This document shows positions 1 to 14,237 of a stretch of DNA of 64,000 nt, one piece after another. This stretch comes from Sanguinoderma infundibulare (lineage: Eukaryota > Basidiomycota > Agaricomycetes > Polyporales > Polyporaceae). The stretch lies in contig JAVLRN010000005.1 in the NCBI GenBank assembly GCA_032821775.1, positions 2,294,001 to 2,358,000 on the forward strand, in the 5' to 3' direction. The translations under genes were made by a program, and so were the position numbers. The notes under the pieces were generated by a model. It saw only the letters and a list, made by a program, of their open reading frames with translations, did no database searches and was not told the origin of the DNA. Each line of letters begins with the position of its first letter. The first letter of the stretch is position 1.

Positions 1-387
1 GCTTCTCTTCTCGGGCAAATTTCTTCTCCAGCAGGGAACCGGTCTTGAAGTAGAACTCGGTCGGGAAGGGGTTGAAGATGGCGCGGCGGATGCGTGCCTG
101 GTAGGCATAGTAGGCGCGTTCGAAGAGAGATGGGGAGCGTGTCAGGATGGGGGAGCGGTTGAGAACTACGGCTGCGTTGATGATGGCCTTGGGTGTGTTG
201 GGGTTGGCCGTCAAGGATGACGAGGAGGGAGAGGAGGAAGGGAGCTCGGCGATTGAGGCTAATGAGCGTGACGGGGCATGCAAACACGCTGCGAATACGC
301 GTCAAAGACGAAATACGGCGCAAGCAAGCCGGAGGGCCTACCTCGTGTGCGTTGTCTGCATGCAGAGACCGCATTACGGGACAACAT
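1..387 (-). CDS. mitochondrial large-subunit ribosomal protein mL58 (MRPL20 family), 3' part outside the window
   Basis: Structural protein of the fungal mitochondrial ribosome large subunit. Two exons are visible. Exon 1 (387-342) encodes a short Arg-rich, acid-free start (MLSRNAVSACRQRTR), which fits a mitochondrial presequence. Exon 2 runs from 258 to the window edge after a GTAGG..TTAG intron. The body holds the family's conserved block: LNRSPILTR, then FERAYYAYQARIRR, NPFPTEFYFKTGSLLE and KFAREEK. The frame is still open at base 1, so the C-terminus is missing. The start was chosen because it is the only ATG that gives a targeting peptide in phase with the conserved block. It is divergent from the V-ATPase gene, with only 210 bp between the two starts, so a shared promoter is likely. 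The family call rests on remembered motifs and is fairly firm. Confidence 0.82.
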
Positions 388-597
388 GGGACGAGGACCG
401 ACTGTGCGAGCAAGACTCAGAGCAAGCGGCGCACCAGCACGACTGAGTACTACTAGGCTACTTGCTTTTTCCGCAAATGGACCGTGGGAAGCACTTTCCG
501 GAAGCGTGGACTGAGGTCACCGTTCTTGGCAGCGAGGACCGACTTGTCTCCCCGTCTCTGTCCTCCCGGGCCTCTGTCGGCCTCTGGATTGCCCAGG

Positions 598-2491
598 ATG
601 TCCATCACGCTAGTCTCCAACTCTTACCTCGACGAGAACTCGGCAAAGATCCGCGCAAAGCCCGTGCCTTGGGAGGTACTTGAAGCTGCAGCCACTGTGA
701 AAGCGCGGAGGCTCACCCAAAACGATACAGGGATACCAACGCGCGGGCCTCATCACTACAGATGAGCTCGCTCTCATTAAGAAGGTCGATCGTCAAACCC
801 GGCCAAAGATTGAGTCCCTCCACGCTTCCGATGGCCAGACATATGCGCTGCTCTACCTCCGTCTACTGAAGAAGCTCCAGAGGATCGACACCCAGTCATG
901 CATTCTCGTTCTCATTGCAGACGCCCTCACTGGTACGTTGTCATCTATAATTCGCGTCTTATTCGGAGCTGTATGCGGCGAAATAGACCACGAGGAACGG
1001 ATACCCCTCTTCACCTCTGCCTCGCAGTCGGACCCCGAGCTACCGTACGGACCTCTGCTCCGGTACGTTCGCCCGCAGTGTTTGAACGCGTTGACACTCG
1101 CTTACCCACAACTTTGTAGCATCCTGGAGTCCCAGGATGACTTTGTGCAGCTCAAGGTCACCCAGATTCTAACTGTTCTTCTCAGGTCTGTGACGCCGTA
1201 TGCTGCCTTCTCCCAAGTCTGATCCATGAGTGCTGGCAGCTCCGAGAGGTCACCCCTCCAGGCTCAGCAACTACAGCCATTCCTGAATACCCTTTCACTC
1301 TTCGTTGCCAACTCCAACTCCAACAAGCGAGACGTTGCAGTTCAGTGCCTCGAGGCAGTCTTGCCTCGGCCTGAAGTTCGAAGAACGGTCTGGTCCAACG
1401 CCTCGCTTGTCGCAGGGTACGCTCTTGTCAAGTTCGGGATGGCGCCCCCGATTATCAAATGTCCTGATTATCTCGTCAGATTGGTCGACATCTTGAAGCA
1501 CAACCCCACCCCCCAGATGTCGTACCAGGTCGGATTCTGTCTCTGGCTCCTGACCTTCGAGCAGGAGGTCTCGGAGCAGATTCAGAAGTGTGTTCGCTGC
1601 ATACACAACGTTATCTGCTTGGACGTGATTAACATGTTTCTAAACATAGGCGATTCGACATTATACCCCTTCTCGTCGATGTCGCCCAAGGAGCCGCGAA
1701 GGAGAAAGTTATCCGCGTAATCGTTGCTACGTTCCGGGTATGTCGCATCAGCTTCGCCTCGATATTATGAAGCCCAACCATGCTCGCGGACATAGAATCT
1801 CGTTTCCAAAGCGCCACAAGCGAACCTTCCCGCGATGCTTGTGGCACAGCTCCTGCCCTTCGCCAAGAATTTGTCCGGCCGCAAGTGGACGGACGAGGAT
1901 ATCGTTGAGGACATCCAGTTCCTTCGCGACGAGCTCAGCGCGCGGTTCGAGAGTCTCACGTAGGTGCACTCTGGTGTTCCAACCCAGCGATCGCCGACTA
2001 ACGACTCCATGTACCAAAGGACGTTCGACGAGTACCGTTCTGAGCTGCTGTCGGGCCACCTCTCGTGGACGCCAGTGCACGAGTCCGACCTGTTCTGGAA
2101 GGAGAACGCGACGAAGCTGAATGACAAAGACTACGAGTTGCTCAAGTGAGTCCAGTATCATGAGAACACTCTGACGATGTCATCTCATTTATTTGCTTCA
2201 GGACTTTGATCAAGCTTCTGAACGAATCCAGCGACTCGACCGTTCTTGCTGTGGCATCGCACGACCTCGGCCAATACGTGAAGCACTACCAGCCTGGGAA
2301 GAAGTTCGTGCATTACCCAATATAATTTGCTTTCATTCAACTGACCGCCTTCGCGTTCATGCAGGGCGCTGACCGACTTGGGTGCGAAGACCCGTGTCAT
2401 GGAGTTGATGTCACACTCGAATCCCGACGTCCGATACCAGGCACTGATCTCGGTGCAACAACTTGTCAGCCACCCTTGGGCTGCTGTGTAA
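598..2491 (+). CDS. VMA13: V-type proton ATPase subunit H
   Basis: Regulatory subunit H of the V1 sector of the vacuolar H+-ATPase. It bridges V1 and Vo and is needed for coupled proton pumping at vacuolar and endosomal membranes. The gene has about 10 short exons. The N-terminus is MSITLVSNSYLDENSAKIRA. It is followed by helical-repeat segments including KIESLHASDGQTYALLYLRL, VTQILTVLLS, SYQVGFCLWLLTFEQEV and RFDIIPLLVDVAQGAAKEKV. The C-terminal domain has FDEYRSELLSGHLSWTPVHE, FWKENATKLNDKDYELLK, VLAVASHDLGQYVKHY and a final VRYQALISVQQLVSHPW ending at TAA 2489-2491. All junctions used are GT-AG and keep the frame. It is divergent from the mL58 gene and convergent with the DEAH helicase. 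One acceptor near 1226-1236 is ambiguous by 9 nt. Confidence 0.93.
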
Positions 2492-2955
2492 GATCATGGC
2501 ATGATGTGGAATACTCGCGCATGGATTACGAACATCATATATCATTCTCCTGCATTCTTTGACTATCTTCGCCCACAAACTTGGGCACTAATGCATGTAC
2601 TTGAGAGAATACGACGAAAGCATTGTTCCAGTGCGTGGAATAGGCAACAACGGAATGATTTCGACAAACCGAGTGCAGCAGAAGTTATACACTAGGGCGT
2701 CACGCTCCTGTCCCCCTGCCTCGCGTTCACAAACTGCGCTTGTATAAGCTACAGAGCCAATCAGAACCCTCCCCCAAGAGTATCGGAGCACACACAACTC
2801 AGACGTCCCCTCCGGCACCGCGACCTTCCCGCACTTAGCAGATCCCTAAACGCATCCATCTTCTCCCTCGACGGCCACGGGCGTCTGCCAACACTCCACT
2901 TATGCGCAAAGATATTCTCCACTTCTACGAACACAAAATAGGATGCAAGGATGAA
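2492..2955. other. intergenic, convergent 3' ends
   Basis: A 464-bp spacer between the stop codons of the V-ATPase subunit H gene and the helicase gene. I see no coding potential beyond short chance frames, no RNA gene and no repeat. It presumably holds both 3' UTRs. Confidence 0.6.
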
Positions 2956-5877
<2,922 letters not shown>

Positions 5878-6105
5878 TCTGGATCGAGAGCTGCGGAAAC
5901 TCTTTGTGTTGTCCCAGGGCCTAGGCCTAGGCTCAGGCTGTCTGTCCGTCAGCGGAACGGTTACACCGTACACGGGCGGTCAAACGAACCGGGCGAAAGG
6001 ATAATGGTTTACGGTTCCCACGCCTATACGACAGGCGTTAGATTGAACGCCCTGGTCCGCGTTTTCTGCCCGTTTTCGTTGCGGTAATGTGGTAGAGAGA
6101 CATCA
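5878..6105. other. upstream region of the helicase gene
   Basis: Short spacer 5' of the minus-strand helicase. No TATA box or repeat was recognised and no gene is supported. Confidence 0.5.
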
Positions 6106-6609
6106 TTGATATAATCTCTAGCGACTGACACTGACTTATGGAAACCGAACCAGACAAGCAACTCCAACTTCGTTTGCACAGAGCCGCGCACCATCCACGC
6201 CATCTTCGCGTGCATCTGCGACTTCGACGTCGGTTGCCCGACGCCACGGTACCCCAAGACGCTCGCCGGGCTCGAGGTGACGAGCGTGCGGGACCCGACG
6301 GTCGGGTACGACAACGCGAACCCCTCAAGCTACAACCCGACGGCTCCCGCTCTCCTTGGGCCACATGATCCAGTTCGGCGCGGAGAGCAAGGCGGACGGC
6401 ACGAAGATCACGCTCACGACCAGGTGCGTGTTGATACTAGCCATGTCGATCAGACCAGTCAGGGGCTGATCGTGGAGGGTAGGACGAGCGGCGCGGAGCC
6501 GAAGATCAAGTAAGTATTATGTACCTCGAGGGGAGCTGCACGGACGTCCCGCGGGTCATCCAGGAGCTGTCCGACGTTTGGATGGAGGCCGAGAAGAACG
6601 GGCTGGGGA
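6106..6609 (+). pseudogene. orphan coding fragment, family not recognised
   Basis: A plus-strand stretch with strong protein-like composition but no start codon in its best frame. The frame reads LWKPNQTSNSNFVCTEPRTI, then FACICDFDVGCPTPRYPKTL, DPTVGYDNANPSSYNPTAPA, MIQFGAESKADGTKITLTTR, GLIVEGRTSGAEPKIK and a last exon GSCTDVPRVIQELSDVWMEA ending at TAA 6607-6609. It needs a one-base frame step near 6363 and two introns: one around 6432 and one at GTAAGTATT (about 6511). No in-frame ATG precedes it, because the next upstream codons run into the helicase promoter. It is either the 3' half of a gene whose 5' end was lost or a gene with an upstream exon I could not find. I do not recognise the family and infer no function. 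Confidence 0.35.
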
Positions 6610-6936
6610 AGCCCTAAATGCAGCGATATTGTGTTGTAGGTCGGTAGGTACAAGAAGCATAACAGATCTATCTCGGTGCATGTATATTGCGGGAGAGGTT
6701 CAGGCCGGTCAGCGCGGCTCGCCATCGGTCGTTGAGCGCTGAGCGGCGCGTGGAGAGAGAGTGCATACAACCTGGCACGACAACACGAGCACTTACTTCG
6801 AGATGGTCATCCACCGGATGAGACAGTATGGTACAGCGTTAGTACAGTATGTAAATAGGGCTTCAGAAACGTCAGGAATCCGTCCGCAATGATGGCTGGT
6901 TGTGTGTGGTCGTGCAAAGTCGGTCGGACTCGTCGT
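6610..6936. other. intergenic spacer
   Basis: About 330 bp between the orphan fragment and the P450 stop codon. Nothing recognisable was seen. Confidence 0.5.
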
Positions 6937-9301
6937 TCAGACGTGGCTCATGATAAGGCGACGTGCCTCCTCGGAGCGAGGACGTATGTCGGCCGGGAAC
7001 GGCTTCGGGAAACTGGACAGCCCGGACGTGTATTCGCCGTTCGGTGTGATTTCTTTGCCGTCGGGTCCCTTTGCTTTGCGGATGTCCATAGTAGCCGAGA
7101 GCGACGCGATCGCCATCCAGACGCTTCCCATGGCGAGGAAGCGGCCGGGGCAGACACTATATTCATGACCCGCAACATCGTGAATCGTCCGTGATTTTGC
7201 GCGCTGAGGAAAAGTGCCGTGAAAAAGAGACGATACGCACCGGCGACCGAACCCGAACGAGGCGTGCGGGAACTCCTCGGGGGGACCGTGCGGCCCGGGC
7301 AAGAACCGTTCGGGCTTGAACTGCTCAGGGTCATGGTAGACGCGGGGGTCCATGGCCATGGACCTGTCAATCGCACATACATATCCGAGCCCGAGTTTGC
7401 GTAGCGTGGTGGTCAGGGTCGTCTGGCGTTCATAGAAACTTGGCTGTGTGACACGCACCAAGCGTTTGCGAACACCATGGTGCCTTTGGGGATGAACATG
7501 CCGTTGTACGTGTCGTCTTGCATCGTGCTGTGCGGTATGCCTGCCGATGCGGATGCGTCGCGGCGCCGGTCAGCAAGCGTCGGCCACGTCTATGCTTGGG
7601 AGCGGCGCATCAATTGCTTACCGAGCGGGACGACGGGCCGCCACCTACGGAGATATCGCGGAGCAGATCGAACGTGAGGCACAGTTTCGCTGACGAGGTA
7701 CGGATGACCTCGCACCTCAAGACCTCTTGGAAGATCGCCTCGATGTACGGCAGGCTTTCGCGATCATCAAAGTCTGGGAGACGATTGGGCCCAACGACGC
7801 GGTCGATCTCCGCCTGTGCCTTCTGCAGCACGTGGGGGTGCAAGACCATGGCGAGGATGAACGTGTTGATCGTGGAATAGGTCTGCCAGGGAATGCTGAT
7901 TGGTCAATTCAAGGCCCGCATCGTGGCTGATGGCTAGCCGTTCAGTGGTGGGAGCGGCTCACCGTCTCAGCGCCGCCAGCGTATATAGCGCCGGTCGCGT
8001 GCTTGAGGTCGTCGAGGCTGTGGTCGCCGTTGTAATCCGGCTTGGAAAACTCTTCGAGGTACGTCAGGAGGAACGACGGCGGCGCATGCCCGTCGGTCTG
8101 AGGAATGATTCGTTAACATTCCGTATCACGGCAGTCGACACTACAAACAGTTTGCTCACCATCTGCTGCTGGACCTGCTCGAACGGGTAGTCGTGGAACT
8201 TCTTGATGGCCCAGCTCCAATCTGCAGAACGTGGCGGGTTAGCTGCCGTTGGCCTCCGCATGCCCGGGCACTATCGGCTTACTGTGGACGACACGGTTGA
8301 ACCAGCAGCCTGGGAACCACCACGGGAGATACTGGACTGTGCAGTGCAGCAGCGCGAGGCTGCTATCAGGGACGTAATGAGACGTAAATAGACGGTCCAA
8401 CGCACGGATCGGGAAAAAGTCGACCGGCGCAGTGCCCGGGTCCCCAGCGTCGACGTGGGCCAGCGAGACGTTCTCCGTCATCTTGATGTATTCGTCGTCG
8501 TCGTGCTCGATCTGGTGGCCATACGCAATCTTCATGATCACCGCAGCGCCGAACCTGCCCGCATCGATCGCGTTCCGTGAGCGGCAGGGAGTTACGTACA
8601 GAGAACGGGCAGGCGGACGGCGTACCGACGGACGAGCCAGTCAAACTCTGCCGGCCTGTCGAGTAGGTGCTTGAGCATCTTGCGTGCTTCCTCCGTGTGG
8701 ATCGGCCGGAAGCGCGCCACCTCAGATTTGGCGAGATACTGCTGCAGGATACGGCGCTGCTTGAAGAAATGGGGGCCGTACTTTAGGAACGTCACGCTGA
8801 CCCCCCAGCCCAGGCTAAAACGGTGAGGCCCCGTGAGCGATGAGACCCGTCTGGCAGGCGGCCGCAAGCACTGGCACTCCACTCACTTCATGAAGAGCGG
8901 GAAGACGGGGCGGTCGCTGTAGTTGGCGCTCCGCTTGTCCATCAGCTCGTTGGCCATCTCGTAGTTATTGACGATGACGATCTTGCGGCCGAGGATCTCG
9001 AGGTAGAAGATGTCCCCTGCAGAAAGTTCGACCTCAGCGAAAGTCCTCCTGGGGCATCGTCCACGAGCCCAATACAAAGGAAGCACCTACCGTACGTCTT
9101 CGACCATTGGAAGAAGGCCTCGGCCTGGTACGAGTGAGGGAAAATGCGGTAGTGTCCGATTATAGGGTCGGACGGCGGGCTGGGGGGAAGGTGCGCATTT
9201 CTACGGTTCTTCTTGAAGTGCCACCCGGCGACGAGGACAAAAAGAACGACGGTGAGCGCAATGACAGGGAAGTAGCTGCCGATCGCGAAGAGGGACTCCA
9301 T
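6937..9301 (-). CDS. cytochrome P450 monooxygenase
   Basis: Haem-thiolate monooxygenase, anchored in the ER by one N-terminal membrane helix (FPVIALTVVLFVLVAGWHF) followed by a proline hinge (PPSPPSDPIIGH). Visible signatures: I-helix AGGAETTYS, K-helix EVLR followed by WRPVVPLG, PERF region FKPERFLPG, and haem loop FGFGRRVCPGRFLA with the Cys ligand. The ExxR and haem motifs appear only after splicing, and all junctions used are GT-AG. About 10 or more exons; stop is the complement of 6937-6939. I chose the ATG at 9301 over the in-frame ATG at 9334 because a TATA box lies at 9358-9367, so 9334 would sit at or before the transcription start. The sequence resembles the large basidiomycete P450 group often annotated as O-methylsterigmatocystin oxidoreductase-like, but the substrate cannot be inferred. 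No partner biosynthetic genes are adjacent. Confidence 0.9.
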
Positions 9302-9357
9302 CTCGAGTGATGGTGTTCTCCAGATTGGTTTCATCGGTCAGACCTCATGTGGGCACA

Positions 9358-9367
9358 TTTTATATAC
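9358..9367 (-). promoter_or_regulatory. TATA box of the P450 gene
   Basis: GTATATAAAA on the minus strand, 57 bp upstream of the chosen start codon. Confidence 0.6.
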
Positions 9368-11591
9368 CCATAGCCCTTGGCGTCATGAGGGGCGAGCGCA
9401 CAGCTAACAGAACCAGTCTCTAAGTTCCGCTCGCGTCTCCCAAGCTTAGGGAAATGGAAGATCTTCGATGAGGGACGCCTGAGGTGCTACTAGCCTCCCC
9501 GCGCAGCGCAGGTGGGACCCGAGATTCCGAGCGGTGACGCGATACGAGGGTTCTCAGCCGTCAGGGCATCAAATGCACGATGATTGAGATCGCGGTAGCG
9601 AACAGCTAGCCGAGCGGGGGCATGACGGCCTATGTGTGTATGTGCAGAACCGGGTAAACGGTTCAGAAATCAGTGGGGCGGCCGCGCGATAGAAAAATGG
9701 AAAGAAAACGGCGCACCGTCGAATCCCCGGCGGGACGGACGCCTTGGTCCGTTGTGGGTCCAAGTGAATTCAGATGCTGTTTGTTCCCACCCCGGAGGGG
9801 CATAGGTCCGCGCTTTTGCGAGTCCTGGGAGAGAACGTAGATGGATCTGTCGTGAACAACTGCCGAAGGGACGATGTGTCTTCCGTCCTAACGGCGGATT
9901 TCTCGACCGCCACGACGGCGCTTAGGCCATCGTACCGCGGTATTGGTGCATCCTACCAATGTTTTAGCTCCCTGCTGAAGTGAACGTTGCGCATGATCAT
10001 GACCGCCTGTTCATCGTGCGGCCCGTCGATCGATAAGACGTACTCTATGTGGCCGTCCGTGGCGGGCTAACAACTCCGAGGGCCCGGCACATCCGCGGGT
10101 TTGTGATTGAATTCAGTCATGAGCGTACGAGCAACAACGTAGAATGGTGCTAGTACGTACGTGCGTGCGTCGAATGGTGTGGTCGGGTGAAGGGGCCACG
10201 CCCAAGTGCTGAGTGCCACAGGGACGAACTTGCTGTACGAGGTGGGCCAAGCCTCCACCACGCGCCAGGTCGCTGGTGTGGAACTCAATGTCAGTTTTCG
10301 TCCACCCTCGTGTCGAGCGCTGAGATGAGACGTTTACGTGAACGTACGAGCCGCGGAGTGTGATCATCGCATTTCAGATAAGTATCGTGGGTCTTAGGCG
10401 AGGTCTTGCTGTCACCTGTGCGCGTCCTGCCTCACAAAGCAGTATAGGCAGAGCAGGGAACAGTGAGCCCCTCAGAGAGAAAGCGCCATTATCAGTGTTC
10501 GTCCACGAGAGGGTGCACGTTGGTGGACTTACATCATGATACAGCCTTGACAATAGCAGCGCGATAATCAAGACCAGGTGAATCGCCGGGTGCCGTGAAG
10601 TGGGGCTAACCACGGCTGTGCCGCATCTTGGGTGCAGCGCTCTGGAGGACTGCTGATGGACAGAGGGTGTCAGTGCACGCGCTCGCGGCGTCACCGTTGG
10701 ATAAAAGTCCGACTAGTTCTCGTAGACCGTTCTTTCAGGAACGTCCAGTTTGCTGACGGTCGGATCGGACGTAGCTACGGTCTTCACCGCCGTGGCGCAT
10801 CCGACGGTCTGCGGAGAATCATATGCATAGATGTAGTCATCGCTGTTCTTATCGCGCCCACGTTGGTCGCATGCAATCTTGGCCATCCTTCGTTGGTGGA
10901 CATGAGGTATTGATATATGGCTCATTATGAGCAGATGCCTGACTCTAGGAGACGACAGAGGCGGGAGATGAGTGTTCGTCATTGCAGCTGCCTGTCCAGT
11001 GCCATGGCACGTCAGTCAGTTGTGGATGCCCACGGCGCCGGCGGGTAACATAGCCGATATGTTTCTGGACAGGTGGACAATCAGCTAGTCTGACTACACA
11101 TACTAAGCAGTTGCTGTGAAGCGTGACGCACCTGAGAGCGGGTTGTTCAGGACAACTGCTGCAGTCACGGAGATGATCATGACAGGCCTAGAAGGACAGC
11201 GAAGCATTCGATGTTGTGTGGTTGTTGCCTGCCGTGCGTGCCGGTCACCGGACGTTGTCACGCCGTTCCCACCAGACGGAATGAGTCCTGATCCCCTTTA
11301 TTCTCCCACTGACCGCAGTGGTAGTAGAGAGCGGTAAAAGTACACGAGCGACTCGCGGTCGACGGACACTACTAGTAGTAACAACGATGAGCGTCTAGCA
11401 AGATGGACCAATGCAATGATGATATGTGACCAGAGGAGCAAATAGCGACTAAGCTAGCGAAATGGATTGAAGAGCGGATTTACAGCCAGGCTACTCCACT
11501 TGCGAGTAAAGGGGGACATTGTCCGGAGGAAGAGAACAGAGATAGTTTGTGGGGGTGGAAGTGTGTGCGGCCGATGGACTCGGTGACCCCT
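9368..11591. other. gene-poor region, possible decayed coding sequence
   Basis: About 2.2 kb in which I cannot support an intact gene. Several minus-strand frames of 70-106 codons lie between 10067 and 10982. One ends AKIACDQRGRDKNSDDYIYA... with stop near 10713. They do not join through good splice sites into a recognisable family. A 12-bp palindrome (ACTACTAGTAGT) lies at 11368-11379. There are no terminal inverted repeats, poly-A tail or transposase motifs. This may be relic sequence. Confidence 0.4.
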
Positions 11592-12582
11592 TTAGACGAA
11601 GCCCCTCCCGCCCCGCTTTGCGTCGATCCTCTTGAACCGCTCCTCTTCTTCTCGCTGGAGAAACATGAACGTCGGTGAGCCACAAAGAGACGGGAAAAAA
11701 TAGGATGCTGTACGAACCCTCTTGATGACACACAGCGTCGCCAGGAATAGACAAATCACGACGGCCATGAAGCCATAGATCTGAAGACGATCAACGGACG
11801 AGTGAGTAACGCAGTGCCAGAGAATTGGTTTCAGCTATTTTGGCTGTCACTCACGGTCCTGTTGAGAAAATGACAAAGTTAAGGACGGGAGGTTGGTTGC
11901 CAAGGAAAAGCCGAGGACTTACGTGAAGATGTTGTTGAGCGTGTAGTCGGTGAACTTGGTGACTGGGGCGACGCAGCGATCGCCATCGACGTCTGTGGGG
12001 TCCACGAGCGAGTTGACGAAGGTGAGGTTGGTGCAGAAGGAGCCGCCAATCTCGACTGTGTCGTTGGGCGTGAACCAACCACAGCAAGAGAACTAGGGAG
12101 TATGGCATTGGAAATGGTGGGGTTGAATGTAATGAAAAGAGGGAACGCACCTTGTCCTGGATCTCAATACGCGTACTGGCGGGGACTGACTGGAAGACGG
12201 CCAAGTAATTGGCCCTCTGCTGCAAAGAGAATATCCACAGCATGGTTCCGACGATGAGAACGACAATGCCATCGAGAACGAGGAGCCAGTTGAGGAGGAC
12301 GAGACCCCCTGTGACATGATTCTTCTGGACGATAGCACCGATGGAGAACGCGAACGTAAAGAGGAAGAAAATGCCAAGGACCAGACCACCTGAAAAGAGG
12401 TGAGGGAGAGGGGGTGTTTGACGAGGAAGCGACGCACCAAGCAAGAAGTTCTTGTTGAGAGTGAAGTTGATCATAAGGTTGGGCATTCCATAGATCTGGG
12501 AGAAGGCGACGAGGATGGCACCTGCTGCTAGGAGACAGATGTCGACCAGGGTCCAAAAGCCCATAAGCCGTTTGGAAGGCAT
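11592..12582 (-). CDS. tetraspanin-like four-pass membrane protein
   Basis: Fungal tetraspanin-type membrane organiser. Four hydrophobic segments are visible: FWTLVDICLLAAGAILVAFS, LVLGIFFLFTFAFSIGAIVQ, LLNWLLVLDGIVVLIVGTML and AVVICLFLATLCVI. The large loop between segments 3 and 4 carries the tetraspanin CCG signature (FSCCGWFTPNDTVEIGGSFC) with further cysteines (NLTFVNSLVD...DRCVAP). The C-terminal tail is basic (KRREEEERFKRIDAKRGGRG) and ends at the TAA complementary to 11592-11594. Seven or so exons, all with GT-AG junctions. The start MPSKRLMGFW directly precedes the first membrane segment. The gene is divergent from the siroheme synthase gene. Basidiomycete tetraspanins of this kind are usually linked to polarised growth; that role is inferred from the family. 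Confidence 0.85.
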
Positions 12583-13397
12583 CTTCTCTAGGCTATTACA
12601 GCGTAGGGTTCTTTGTGGACCACATAAGTTTGAGTGGAGGAGGCGCAGACAGAAGGGTATGACGCACCAGAAGAATAGTGCTACGACCCGGGCGCGCGAG
12701 AAGCAAGTCAACTAGTACGAAAGGCGGCCTGTGGACTCTTCTTCCAGAGAGAGTGGACGCGACAGAGGTGGCTGCAGCACCAAGGAAAGGAGAGGAAAAG
12801 ACGTTCAACGCCTGGAGGACCGGGTCAGCCGAAGAACGAAGGGGAGGAAGGAAGGGGTGGGGCGCACCTGCTTGCAAGAGAGTGTTTTAGGTCCGCTGTC
12901 CACGACCGCGCGGGGGGCAGCAACGACGAGATGGAGGGCAGCCCGTGTCTGCCGCGCATAAATGATGGTGACACGCCCGTGCCTGTCGCCATGGCCACTC
13001 TCCCACCGTCCAGTCCAGCCCCGCTGCGCCATCCGGCCGTCGTGCGTCCTCCGCCCTCCCACACAATGCGCACGCCTACCTTTCGAGCCGCCTCCCATTG
13101 TCGTGCAGAGCGTTGAATTCGAGGACACGTCCCACACGCCTCTCTGTCGAACACTCATCTTGCGCAGCCACCGGTCCAGGATACGTACTCGAATCCTCTT
13201 CTCCGGCGCCCCCGGTCCCTTGCTGCGTAGCGATCGTCGGTCCCGGAGGCGGCGATCATCCGGCACGGAAGCGCTGCCCTCAGGGCCGGCGTCCGCGGCG
13301 GGCGCAGCCGGTGTTCTTCAGGCTCGATCGGAACCTCGAATTCGAATTTCTGGTGCACACCGCAGTGCAGACTTGCTGCAGACGACAACACCATAAC
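12583..13397. other. divergent upstream region
   Basis: An 815-bp spacer between the divergent starts of the tetraspanin and siroheme synthase genes. It is GC-rich. Long open frames here run into the siroheme synthase frame but contain no ATG before 13398. No TATA box was recognised. Confidence 0.5.
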
Positions 13398-14237
13398 ATG
13401 CCTCCAGACATCTCCTCCCTCTCCGCAGGCTCCCTCCTCGTCGCATGGCAGCTCAAGGACAAGAACGTCCTCGTCGTCGGCGGTGGTGACGTCGCCTCAG
13501 GCCGCATCGAGTCCGTACTCGTCGCCGACGCCCACATAACCCTTATCGCCCCCCGTCCCGGCCTCCACCCCGTCACCAAACACTTCGTCGAAAACTCTGA
13601 CCGCATCACCTATCATGATCGCATTTTCGCAGGGCCCCAAGACCTCGAGGGCGTCGACATGGTCCTGACCGCGATCGACGACGTCCAAGTCTCCCGTCAA
13701 ATATGCGCACTGTGCAGGGAACGAAGGATCCCAATCAACGTCGCTGACATACCCCCGTCCTGCGACTTCTATTTCGGTTCCCAAATCCGCAGCGGCCCCC
13801 TCCAGATCATGATTTCCACAAATGGTCGCTCCCCCAAGCTCGCCAACATCATCCGCAAGAAGATCGAGACGTGCATCCCTGACCATGCCGGCGAGGCCAT
13901 CGAAAAGGTTGGCGAGCTCCGCGACAAGCTCAAGGAGCGTGCACCCGGCGTAGGAGGCGACGTGGGCAGGAGGCGGATGCGGTGGATGGTCGACGTCTGT
14001 TCGTCCTGGAGCATGGACGAGTTGGCGTTGCTGGACGACAAGATGATTGCGAGGCTCCTGGACGACGGCTGGGAGAAGAATCACGTCCCGCGGCTCGAGG
14101 ACGTTGGCGGTTACACCAAGAAGGCGGCGACGAATGCTCCTCCGGTGCGATCTCCGTCTCTCCTCTTCCCCGCCGCCGTCGGTTTCCTTGCCGGCGTCGC
14201 ATGCGCCGCTGCCATCCTGCTGGCTCGACAACGCTAA
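13398..14237 (+). CDS. MET8: siroheme synthase, Met8 type (precorrin-2 dehydrogenase / sirohydrochlorin ferrochelatase)
   Basis: Bifunctional enzyme for the last steps of siroheme synthesis (NAD-dependent oxidation of precorrin-2, then iron insertion), supplying cofactor to sulfite and nitrite reductases. Single exon, 279 codons. The Rossmann N-terminus reads KNVLVVGGGDVASGRIESVL, followed by VLTAIDD, INVADIPPSCDFYFGSQIRS, GPLQIMISTNGRSPKLANII and RKKIE, all typical of Met8/CysG-N. A helical domain follows (GEAIEKVGELRDKLKERAPG, RMRWMVDVCSSWSMDELALL). The last ~25 residues form a hydrophobic segment (LLFPAAVGFLAGVACAAAIL plus LARQR) that is not part of the yeast protein as I know it and suggests a tail anchor. 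The frame is open far upstream, but 13398 is the first in-frame ATG. Confidence 0.9.
   Translation: MPPDISSLSAGSLLVAWQLKDKNVLVVGGGDVASGRIESVLVADAHITLIAPRPGLHPVTKHFVENSDRITYHDRIFAGPQDLEGVDMVLTAIDDVQVSRQICALCRERRIPINVADIPPSCDFYFGSQIRSGPLQIMISTNGRSPKLANIIRKKIETCIPDHAGEAIEKVGELRDKLKERAPGVGGDVGRRRMRWMVDVCSSWSMDELALLDDKMIARLLDDGWEKNHVPRLEDVGGYTKKAATNAPPVRSPSLLFPAAVGFLAGVACAAAILLARQR

Noticed and set aside
11368..11379. Palindrome ACTACTAGTAGT as a transposon end or regulator site
   Set aside because: Single copy, with no matching partner or target-site duplication found nearby.
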